Assembly: GCA_014800895.1 (NCBI GenBank)
Contig: JAAVFG010000022.1
Coordinates: forward strand, 24,677 to 88,676
Source: Bacteroidales bacterium
GTDB lineage: Bacteria > Bacteroidota > Bacteroidia > Bacteroidales > Muribaculaceae
DNA: 64,000 nucleotides
Direction of reading: 5' to 3'
In this document: one piece after another, positions 54,094 to 62,590 of the stretch
Layout: every line of letters begins with the position of its first letter
Position numbering within the stretch: the first letter of the stretch is position 1
Made by a program: the position numbers and the translations under genes
The notes under the pieces: generated by a model
Seen by the model: the letters and a program-made list of their open reading frames with translations, nothing else
Told to the model about the DNA's origin: nothing
Database searches by the model: none

Positions 54094-56034
54094 TTAATTC
54101 AGTTCCTCCAACTCTATTTGTGCCATTTCCCATTGGCTCATAGCTTCCTCGAGAGAGGTCTGGATATTCTCATATTGCGAGAGCGTCTCGGGAGAAGCAT
54201 CGCCGGAAGCGATTTTTCCCTCAATTTCCTTCTGAGACTTCTCCAAATTGCCGATTTCCTCCTCCCATTTCTTTACATTTTTCTCCGCCCTGCTCCGTTG
54301 GCGCTGTCTTTCCTTCTGTTCGGCATAGTTCAGTTTTCCGGTGTTTTCGGATTCCTCTTCAACATTTGCGGTTTGAGTATTATTAGCTGTTGGAGATGAG
54401 GAAAGTTTCTCAAGCTCCTGAAGATTCTGCATCTTTTTCTTCTGAAGAAAATCAAAGATACCTCCAAGATTCTCACGCACCTTTCCTCCGCCGAACTCAT
54501 ATACCTTGTCAACAAGACCATCAAGGAAATAACGATCGTGACTGACTACTACTACTGTTCCGTCAAACTCCTTGAGGGCAGCTTTCAGGATATCTTTGGT
54601 GCGCATGTCCAAGTGATTGGTCGGCTCGTCAAGGATAAGAAAATTGACCGGCTCAAGAAGAAGACGGATCATAGCCAATCTCGTTTTCTCTCCGCCGGAT
54701 AGCACTTTCACCTTTTTTTGGGAAGCTTCGCCTCCAAACATGAACGCACCGAGAATATCATTTATACGAGTGCGGATATCACCGGTTGCCACGTTATCGA
54801 TTGTGTCAAAAACGGAGATTTCACCATCAAGAAGTTGTGCCTGATTCTGAGCAAAATATCCAATCTTTACGTTATGACCGATTTTCAGATTGCCATCATA
54901 AGGGATCTGATTCATTATACATTTTACAAGGGTTGACTTACCCTCACCGTTCTTTCCGACAAAAGCAACTTTCTCTCCTCGCTTTATAGTAAGGTCAACA
55001 CCTGAGAAAACAGTATGCTCTCCATAACTCTTCCCTAAGTTCTCCACAATCACGGGATAATCTCCCGATCTTTCAGCCGGTGGAAATTTGAGGCGCAGCC
55101 GGGAGTTATCCACCTCATCAACTTCGATAGGAATTATTTTTTCAAGTTGCTTTATACGGCTCTGTACTTGATTGGACTTTGTCGGCTTGTAGCGGAAACG
55201 CTCAATGAAATCCTGAAGTTCGGCAATCTGTTTCTGTTGGTTTTCATAAGCTCGTTTCTGTTGCTCTACTCTTTCCACTCTAAGGTCAACAAATTTGGAG
55301 TAGTTCACCTTATAGTCATAAGCCTTCCCGCAGGATATCTCAATCGTGCGCGAGGTCACGTTATCAAGAAATGTACGGTCATGGCTTACAAGAACAACAG
55401 CCTTTGCTTTGGTCTGCATGAAATTCTCGAGCCATTGTATGGATTCTATGTCAAGGTGATTTGTCGGCTCGTCAAGGAGAAGGACAGCCGGATTTTTAAG
55501 GAGTATCTTTGCCAGCTCTATACGCATACGCCATCCTCCGGAGAATTCCGATGTGGAACGGTTAAAATCCGCGCGTGAGAAGCCAAGACCCTGAAGGGTT
55601 TTCTCAATCTCTCCTTCAAAATTCTCTCCTCCCTCAATACGTATACGCTCATTAAGATATTCTATTTTTTCAATGAGTCTGGAGTATTCCTCTGATTCAT
55701 AATCATCTCTCTCTGCCAATTCCTGTGAGAGTTTATCCACTTCTCCTCGCAAAGAATCAAGCGAGGAGAAAGCTTTCTTAGTCTCTTCAATGAGAGTAGT
55801 GTCGTCTGCCAGTTGCATTTGCTGGGGAAGGTATCCGATCGTTATCTCATTTGGTTTGGAGATATTACCCGAAGTAGGCTCCTGCAATCCTGCCAGAATC
55901 TTGAGCATGGTGGATTTGCCGGCACCATTCTTACCGACTAAGGCAATCTTATCATTCTTGTTTATGACAAAACTTATATCGTCAAATAGAGGGCGAGCTG
56001 AAAATTCAACCCCTAAGTTATTAATAGAAACCAT
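54094..56034 (-). CDS. ABC-F family ATPase
   Basis: A 646-residue soluble protein with two ABC domains and no membrane part. Domain 1 has Walker A GKNGAGKST and signature SGGWRMRIELAK; domain 2 has GKNGEGKST and LSGGEKTRLAM. The ABC-F linker (about 230-300, ENQQKQIAELQDFIERFRYK) lies between them, and a C-terminal coiled coil is present (about 560-646). ABC-F proteins bind the ribosome, relieving stalls or giving antibiotic protection. Promoter sequence directly abuts the ATG, suggesting a leaderless message. Confidence 0.92.
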   Translation of the reverse strand: MVSINNLGVEFSARPLFDDISFVINKNDKIALVGKNGAGKSTMLKILAGLQEPTSGNISKPNEITIGYLPQQMQLADDTTLIEETKKAFSSLDSLRGEVDKLSQELAERDDYESEEYSRLIEKIEYLNERIRIEGGENFEGEIEKTLQGLGFSRADFNRSTSEFSGGWRMRIELAKILLKNPAVLLLDEPTNHLDIESIQWLENFMQTKAKAVVLVSHDRTFLDNVTSRTIEISCGKAYDYKVNYSKFVDLRVERVEQQKRAYENQQKQIAELQDFIERFRYKPTKSNQVQSRIKQLEKIIPIEVDEVDNSRLRLKFPPAERSGDYPVIVENLGKSYGEHTVFSGVDLTIKRGEKVAFVGKNGEGKSTLVKCIMNQIPYDGNLKIGHNVKIGYFAQNQAQLLDGEISVFDTIDNVATGDIRTRINDILGAFMFGGEASQKKVKVLSGGEKTRLAMIRLLLEPVNFLILDEPTNHLDMRTKDILKAALKEFDGTVVVVSHDRYFLDGLVDKVYEFGGGKVRENLGGIFDFLQKKKMQNLQELEKLSSSPTANNTQTANVEEESENTGKLNYAEQKERQRQRSRAEKNVKKWEEEIGNLEKSQKEIEGKIASGDASPETLSQYENIQTSLEEAMSQWEMAQIELEELN

Positions 56035-56038
56035 ATCG

Positions 56039-56046
56039 CAAAATTA
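56039..56046 (-). promoter_or_regulatory. -7 element abutting the ABC-F start codon
   Basis: On the minus strand TAATTTTG ends four nt before the ATG at 56034, with TTTC 19 nt further upstream near the -33 position. Transcription would then start at or near the ATG, giving a leaderless or near-leaderless message. Confidence 0.5.
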
Positions 56047-56049
56047 CAT

Positions 56050-56083
56050 AAAAAAGCGCAGATGAGAAACCCATCCGCGCTCT
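56050..56083 (-). terminator. Terminator after groL
   Basis: On the minus strand GAGCGCGGATGG and CATCTGCGC form a stem with a short loop, followed by TTTTTT. It ends the groSL operon and adjoins the ABC-F promoter. Confidence 0.75.
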
Positions 56084-56131
56084 TTTACTCTATCAAGTGG
56101 AATGAAAAGTCATCATTCCAGAATTTTTATA

Positions 56132-57802
<1,671 letters not shown>

Positions 57803-57830
57803 TTATAAAAATGAAGTAATGGGAGGGAGA

Positions 57831-58103
57831 TCAGCCAACGATAGCGAGAACATCGCTCTGGCGCATCATGAGGTATTTCACGCCCTCAAATTCAATCTCA
57901 GTTCCGGCATATTTGCCATAGAGAACCACATCTCCTTCTTTAAGGATCATCTCCTCATCCTTTGAACCGTTGCCGACAGCGACAACTTTGCCCTTAAGGG
58001 GTTTCTCCTTTGCAGAGTCAGGGATGATGATACCTGCCATAGTCACTTCTTCCGCAGCAGTAGGCTCAATGAGCACACGGTCTGATAACGGTCTGATATT
58101 CAT
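57831..58103 (-). CDS. groS: Co-chaperonin GroES
   Basis: A 90-residue heptameric lid of the chaperonin. Landmarks are RPLSDRVLIEP at the N-terminus, the mobile-loop region EEVTMAGIIIPD, VVAVGNG and GDVVLYGKYAGTEI. It precedes groL in the operon. A strong sigma-54-type promoter and a leader hairpin lie upstream; no CIRCE repeat is seen. Confidence 0.97.
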   Translation of the reverse strand: MNIRPLSDRVLIEPTAAEEVTMAGIIIPDSAKEKPLKGKVVAVGNGSKDEEMILKEGDVVLYGKYAGTEIEFEGVKYLMMRQSDVLAIVG

Positions 58104-58145
58104 TTCGATTTTAAGTTTTATTTGTTATTTATAATTTCTATCTGT

Positions 58146-58169
58146 TACGGTAAGGTAAATCCTACCGTG
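58146..58169 (-). other. 5'-terminal hairpin of the groSL message
   Basis: ACGGTA-A-GG and CC-TACCGT form a bulged stem at about 58146-58169. With a sigma-54 start near 58167 it would lie at the 5' end of the mRNA, where it could affect stability or translation. Confidence 0.45.
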
Positions 58170-58178
58170 TATTATACT

Positions 58179-58195
58179 TGCAAATAGCGTGCCAA
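58179..58195 (-). promoter_or_regulatory. Sigma-54 (-24/-12) promoter of groSL
   Basis: On the minus strand it reads TTGGCACG, a 4-nt spacer (CTAT) and TTGCA: a perfect match to the RpoN consensus in sequence and spacing. The expected start near 58167 leaves a leader of about 64 nt to the groS ATG. I see no competing TAnnTTTG box in the right place. Sigma-54 promoters need an enhancer-binding activator. Confidence 0.82.
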
Positions 58196-58221
58196 AAATA
58201 TTGCGGAATGATCCTGGACAC

Positions 58222-58258
58222 AAAAAAGACAGTAAACAAAAGCTTGTCTACTGTCTTT
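58222..58258 (-). terminator. Terminator after the alpha-amylase gene
   Basis: On the minus strand AAAGACAGTA and TACTGTCTTT form a 10-bp stem, followed by TTTTG. It separates the amylase transcript from the groSL promoter immediately downstream. Confidence 0.8.
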
Positions 58259-58337
58259 AGAACAATTTCCCGACCCTAAAAGTTTTTAGGTGTTCCGGGG
58301 CTATAGAATACTCAATTATCTATAGGAAAGGTTACAA

Positions 58338-59771
58338 TTATTTTTGAAGGATATATGTACGGTGGGGGGCTGCGATGCCAAAGAGAACACCTTTCTTCAC
58401 CTTAAATTCCTTTTTGTAAACTACATCCTTATATGTCCCGTCCGGGAGACCTGTGGGAAGCTTAACGAAATTGGCAAAGTTGCCGATATTTACAATAGCC
58501 GCCCCTTTATTGCCACGGTTTACAAGAAGCACAGCACCATCATTTGAGAACTGAAGATCCTCCTTCTGACCATCCATCGCTTTTCGGAATTTATTTACAG
58601 CCACAACTTCGGGGTGCATATACTCATCGTTACCTTTCGCGCCAAGTACGTTATTACCATAATAGTTATCGCGTGTGCTTCCGGCAGGACGGGAGAAGAA
58701 GAGGGGAGTGGAATTCTGACGGGCAGTAATCCAAACCCATCCTGTACGGATCTGGTCATCTGTCAGGTGAGCGGATTCGTGATGATTGCAATATGTGTCA
58801 TGACTTTCCACCCAGCTTACAAGAAACTCCGGAGCGGCATCATGGCGCCAGTTCTGAAGGTCAAAGCCGTTAGCTGTCCCTTTCTCAAGAGCCTCACGAA
58901 GGACATAGCCATAACCGGAAGCTGTCTGTCCCATGTAATCGGCATACTCCTTCTCCGGCACATTTTTATCCTGAAGCACCTCTCCATATACAAAGAGATC
59001 ATCATAGGGGAGTGCGAGCTTTACGCCTTTAACGCTCTTGCGACCTGTAGCTACATCCCAAAAATCATTCTCCTTTACGCCTGCAGCTGCATCTACGGGG
59101 TCGGAATGAACGCCGATATGTTTTGCAGTGTCATAACGGAAACCGCGAACACCCATATGCAGAAGTTCATTTACGAATTCCATATAGTATTTCTGGAAAT
59201 CGGGATTCTCGGTGTTTACATCAGGAAGACCACCACAGCCCATGAGGGTACACTCACGACGGTCATTGTAGTCGACGATAGGGGTGAGACCATTCGTATG
59301 GAACATTTTTTCTCGACCTCCGACTGCTTTGTAGAAATCCTCGCTGACTGCGTCAGTGTCAAAAGCTGTGTGATTAGGGAGGACATCAACAATCACTTTC
59401 AGATTATATTTGGCGGCAGAGTCGAGCATCTCCTGCATCTGAGCCTTTGTTCCGAGGATATTGTTTCCGATGGTCCAGGCGGTAGGCTGATAGTAATAAT
59501 ACCAGTTGCCTTCGGTCACTTTCTCGTCAAAGATTTTCTTACCGCTACCTTCCGGAGCGTAACATGCCTGTACGGGTGAGGTCTGAATCATGGTGAACCC
59601 CGCATCAGCAATACTTTTCATATTGCGTGCTATCTCGGGGAAATTCCAGCTCCATACGTGCATGATGGTTTCAGTGTTGACAGCATCCGGATTAACTGTC
59701 ATTCTATCTTTTGCCAGAGAGGGCATAAGAGGAAGGAGGAGAGCCGGGAGTGCTAAAACGGCTTTTTTCAT
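58338..59771 (-). CDS. Alpha-amylase family (GH13) glycoside hydrolase
   Basis: A 477-residue secreted enzyme with a signal peptide (MKKAVLALPALLLPLMPSLAK). GH13 catalytic residues are visible: the nucleophile Asp in GFRYDTAKHIG, the acid/base Glu in LFVYGEVLQD, and the third Asp in SWVESHDTYCN. A DVLPNHTAFD block matches conserved region I. It cleaves alpha-1,4-linked glucans outside the cytoplasm. There is no susCD-type neighbour in view, so it is not in a polysaccharide-utilisation locus here. Confidence 0.93.
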   Translation of the reverse strand: MKKAVLALPALLLPLMPSLAKDRMTVNPDAVNTETIMHVWSWNFPEIARNMKSIADAGFTMIQTSPVQACYAPEGSGKKIFDEKVTEGNWYYYYQPTAWTIGNNILGTKAQMQEMLDSAAKYNLKVIVDVLPNHTAFDTDAVSEDFYKAVGGREKMFHTNGLTPIVDYNDRRECTLMGCGGLPDVNTENPDFQKYYMEFVNELLHMGVRGFRYDTAKHIGVHSDPVDAAAGVKENDFWDVATGRKSVKGVKLALPYDDLFVYGEVLQDKNVPEKEYADYMGQTASGYGYVLREALEKGTANGFDLQNWRHDAAPEFLVSWVESHDTYCNHHESAHLTDDQIRTGWVWITARQNSTPLFFSRPAGSTRDNYYGNNVLGAKGNDEYMHPEVVAVNKFRKAMDGQKEDLQFSNDGAVLLVNRGNKGAAIVNIGNFANFVKLPTGLPDGTYKDVVYKKEFKVKKGVLFGIAAPHRTYILQK

Positions 59772-59955
59772 GTCTTATATTTTACAGTTAAGCTTATTAT
59801 TAGATATGATATGTAAAGGTATAATTTTTTTCTTGCATTAACAAAAATGAGTGGTGATAATTAAAAAAAGAGTGGGAAATATGCCAAAATTGATAAAATT
59901 AAAGAAAAAATGAAAATTTTTTATGTTTTATAGCATTGTTTTTAAAAATAATTAT

Positions 59956-59963
59956 TAACTTTG
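59956..59963 (+). promoter_or_regulatory. -7 element of the small RNA candidate
   Basis: TAACTTTG (59956-59963) matches TAnnTTTG. A TTG at 59936-59938 lies 17 nt upstream, a slightly short -33. It starts transcription that meets a terminator only 70 nt downstream. Confidence 0.6.
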
Positions 59964-59965
59964 CA

Positions 59966-60038
59966 ATGAGTTTTTCATGGTATTAGATTTTAAGGTTAAC
60001 GCAAGATTGGTTGTCGGGATGACAATCAATTTTTTTTT
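59966..60038 (+). ncRNA. Candidate free-standing small RNA or attenuator leader
   Basis: Transcription from the -7 box at 59956 should start near 59970 and stop at a perfect intrinsic terminator: ATTGGTTGTC (60006-60015) pairs with GACAATCAAT (60021-60030), one G-U, loop GGGAT, then nine T. No upstream rightward gene needs this terminator. The 70-nt product has no good reading frame (only a six-codon MSFSWY). It looks like a small RNA, or a leader controlling the nitroreductase. I cannot match it to an Rfam family by eye. Confidence 0.6.
60006..60038 (+). terminator. Intrinsic terminator inside the nitroreductase leader region
   Basis: A 10-bp stem with GGGAT loop, then a nine-T tract. It is one of the strongest terminators in the window, yet lies downstream of a promoter with no coding gene between. 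Confidence 0.85.
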
Positions 60039-60196
60039 GACCCTACTTCAGATGTACCTAAACCTGATTTTCTTTAATATGTTGTAATGTCAGAAGAGGT
60101 AAGAAGCCTCTTCAATTTCAGAGAGAGTTTTGAACTCAAAAGAGAGATTGCCATAATTAATAGGCTTGGCAATTTCAGATTATCAAGTATACGACT

Positions 60197-60991
60197 ATGA
60201 ATATACAAGACATTATAGAAAAGCGAGTGTCTGTAAGGACATTTAATGAAAACAGGACCATTCCTCAAAACGATATAGCGACTTTAGAGCAAGCGATAGC
60301 TTCTGTGAAGACTCCTTTTAAGGGTGATTACAAAATCGAGCTTAAGAAATTCGATTTGAAAGGTCCTCAGAGTCCAAGCACTTATGGTACTATCTCAGGA
60401 GCCTCATGGTATCTTCTGATGGGGATAGCAGACAATGAGCTCTCCGCTCTTACGGCAGGATATGCAATGGAGGAGGTAGTGCTTAAAGCGACAGAATTAG
60501 GATTGGGAACCTGCTGGATGGCTCTGACGTTTAAGGGCTCTGACTTTGCCAAGGAGGCGCAATTTGATGAAGCCACTCCATTGAAAATAATCTCTCCTGT
60601 TGGTTATGCAGCCGAAAAGAGGAGATTTATGGAGTCAATTACCCGTGTGTCACTCGGCAGTTCTAAAAGGAAGAAGATGAAAGATCTCTTCTCGGAAGCT
60701 GAATTTGGTAAGGAGGTTGCTGAGGATAATGTCTTCTACAAAGCTTTAGAGATGATGAGACTCGCCCCCTCTGCGAAAAACACCCAGCCTTGGAGGGCAC
60801 TGGTAGAGGGCAACTCTATATGGTTCTACTATATCGCCAAGACCGAAGCGGCTGTTCTTGATCTTGGAATTGGTCTTTCACACTTTGAGCTGACTATGAA
60901 GGCTGAAGGTAAGACAGGAGTCTGGAGCGATGCTAAGGATGCTCCCATGCATGAGGATTATATACCGATGGTGAAGTATACATTGCAGTAG
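60197..60991 (+). CDS. Nitroreductase family protein
   Basis: A 264-residue FMN-dependent oxidoreductase-like protein. The N-terminus reads IIEKRVSVRTFNENR (FMN phosphate-binding Arg region), the middle GTCWMALTF (the helix after it in nitroreductases), and the C-terminal part APSAKNTQPWRALVEG. The order is unusual: the APSxxNTQPW segment, N-terminal in most nitroreductases, is near residue 195. Such proteins reduce nitro compounds or other acceptors; substrate unknown. It follows the structured leader. Confidence 0.85.
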   Translation: MNIQDIIEKRVSVRTFNENRTIPQNDIATLEQAIASVKTPFKGDYKIELKKFDLKGPQSPSTYGTISGASWYLLMGIADNELSALTAGYAMEEVVLKATELGLGTCWMALTFKGSDFAKEAQFDEATPLKIISPVGYAAEKRRFMESITRVSLGSSKRKKMKDLFSEAEFGKEVAEDNVFYKALEMMRLAPSAKNTQPWRALVEGNSIWFYYIAKTEAAVLDLGIGLSHFELTMKAEGKTGVWSDAKDAPMHEDYIPMVKYTLQ

Positions 60992-61039
60992 TATAAGTCA
61001 TCCATTGATTGGAAGATTTGCTCAATGAAATGAAGATAT

Positions 61040-61083
61040 AAGAAGAAAGATGCAGAATGAATTCATTCTGCATCTTTCTTCTT
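61040..61083. terminator. Bidirectional terminator, 44-nt perfect palindrome
   Basis: 22-nt arms (61040-61061 and 61062-61083; core GATGCAGAATGAA/TTCATTCTGCATC) meet with no loop, flanked by an A/G-rich side and a T/C-rich side. It lies between the convergent nitroreductase and BspA-type genes. Confidence 0.8.
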
Positions 61084-61104
61084 CGTGTGTCATATTCAGA
61101 ACTT

Positions 61105-62529
61105 TTATCTGATTTCAATTTTACGTGTAACGGGGTTAATGACTAATTTACTCCCTGCAGCGGCTTTCCTTCCGGACAAATCATATCTTAAAGAGTTAGA
61201 CGTACCCGAAGAGGAGAAGTCTTCAATACCGGATGACTCAGGATTGATAAATTGGAAGTTTGACCATTCAGCAGCTTTTTTGTAAGCTAATTCAGCGCCT
61301 TTAGGAACAATCAGTGGCGCGTGAAAATAGGTGTACTGGTGAAAACCCTCCGCTCCTAAAATGGGAGGAGTGGTTCTATTTACTTCAACTGTCTCAATAT
61401 GCGGATTATTTGTGAAGGCACCTTGTCCTATTTCAGTGACAGAAGAGGGGATTACAACCTTAGTAATCCTTGAGTTACCACGGAAGGCGTAGGCTCCGAT
61501 AGTGGTGACTCCCTGAGGAAGATTAATCTCCGACAGATTTGCATCATTAAAGGCTTCTTCGCCTATAGTCTTTAAAGAAGCGGGGAAAATAAATTCTTTG
61601 AGAGAAAAACAGTCGCCGAAAGCACTCTCCCCAATTGAAGTGACATGAGAGGGGAGTGTAATCCATTCAAGTGATTCGCATTGGAAGAAAGTACGCTTAG
61701 GAACCACGGAAAGACTATTTGACCAAGTCACCTGTGATAGCTTGTCATTTCTTTCAAAAACAGATTCCCCCATTCTCCCGATATTTGCGGGCATAATTAT
61801 ATCGGTTATCACGATATTTCCGAAAAATGCAAAGTCACCAATACTATTTACTGAGGTCGGCATGCTAATGGCAGAAAGCATGCTATTATCAGCAAAAGCC
61901 ATTCTACCAATAGAGTTCATTTTAGCAGGTAATTTGAAGAATTCAACATCAGTCGCGCGAAATGCCTCTTCTTCAATATCTATACAGTTCTGTGGGAGTT
62001 CTACATATTTTGGTAACTTTGCACAGTTAAAAGCATATTTGCCAATTTTTTTAAGCGTTGATGGCCAGTTGATCATTTCCAGACTTCCACACCATGTGAA
62101 AGCACCTTCACCAATCTCAGTGAGATTTTTAGGAAGAGTAACCTCGGAAAGTTTAAGACACATGGAGAAACAATCGTTACCGATAACTGTGACTTTAGAG
62201 GGTATGTTAACGGAACGCAACTCAAAACAATTGCAGAAAGCACCCTCCCTTAACTCAGTTACTGATGAAGGGATAGTGACCGATGTCAACTTTTCCATAT
62301 CAGAGAAAGCATATGCTCCGATTTGAGTGATTGGATAAGAGACGCCATTGATGGTGACTTTCGAAGGGATATCAAGTGTTTTCAAGGTCTTTTTCTTGAT
62401 TACTTCAATTCGGGCAAACTTCTGGGACTTATTGTAGGCATACTTAAATGTATCATCCTCATAGTTTGCCGCCAGAGAGTGGGATAAAGCGCAGCAAAAA
62501 AGAGAAAGTATAAAAATCAGTCTTTTCAT
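61105..62529 (-). CDS. BspA-type leucine-rich-repeat surface protein
   Basis: A 474-residue exported protein with a signal peptide (LIFILSLFCCALSHSLAA). About fourteen LRR_5/BspA repeats follow, each like LTSVTIPSSVTELREGAFCNC (shown here in part). The C-terminal 60 residues (about 415-474; LRYDLSGRKAAAGSKLVINP then TRKIEIR) look like a truncated beta-sandwich sorting tail, as in type IX secretion or related Bacteroidetes sorting signals. Such proteins often mediate adhesion. No family-specific enzyme motif is seen. Confidence 0.88.
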   Translation of the reverse strand: MKRLIFILSLFCCALSHSLAANYEDDTFKYAYNKSQKFARIEVIKKKTLKTLDIPSKVTINGVSYPITQIGAYAFSDMEKLTSVTIPSSVTELREGAFCNCFELRSVNIPSKVTVIGNDCFSMCLKLSEVTLPKNLTEIGEGAFTWCGSLEMINWPSTLKKIGKYAFNCAKLPKYVELPQNCIDIEEEAFRATDVEFFKLPAKMNSIGRMAFADNSMLSAISMPTSVNSIGDFAFFGNIVITDIIMPANIGRMGESVFERNDKLSQVTWSNSLSVVPKRTFFQCESLEWITLPSHVTSIGESAFGDCFSLKEFIFPASLKTIGEEAFNDANLSEINLPQGVTTIGAYAFRGNSRITKVVIPSSVTEIGQGAFTNNPHIETVEVNRTTPPILGAEGFHQYTYFHAPLIVPKGAELAYKKAAEWSNFQFINPESSGIEDFSSSGTSNSLRYDLSGRKAAAGSKLVINPVTRKIEIR

Positions 62530-62590
62530 TTACTTTTGGTTGAATTATTAAGTATTATAGTTAGTGATCCAAATAAATCATAGATGGATT

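Larger units (their letters stand above)
59772..60196. other. 425-bp gene-free region between amylase and nitroreductase
   Basis: It contains, left to right, the leftward amylase promoter region, a rightward -7 box (59956-59963), a structured element ending in an intrinsic terminator (60006-60038), and two further small hairpins (60092-60112 and 60147-60173) before the nitroreductase ATG at 60197. No protein-coding frame of note is present. Confidence 0.6.

Noticed and set aside
58104-58337. CIRCE/HrcA operator before groS
   Set aside because: No TTAGCACTC-N9-GAGTGCTAA repeat is present; the region holds a sigma-54-type site instead.
58614-59579. Rightward 321-codon frame opposite the alpha-amylase gene
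   Set aside because: It is a shadow of a conserved GH13 gene with recognisable catalytic motifs; it has no domain signal.
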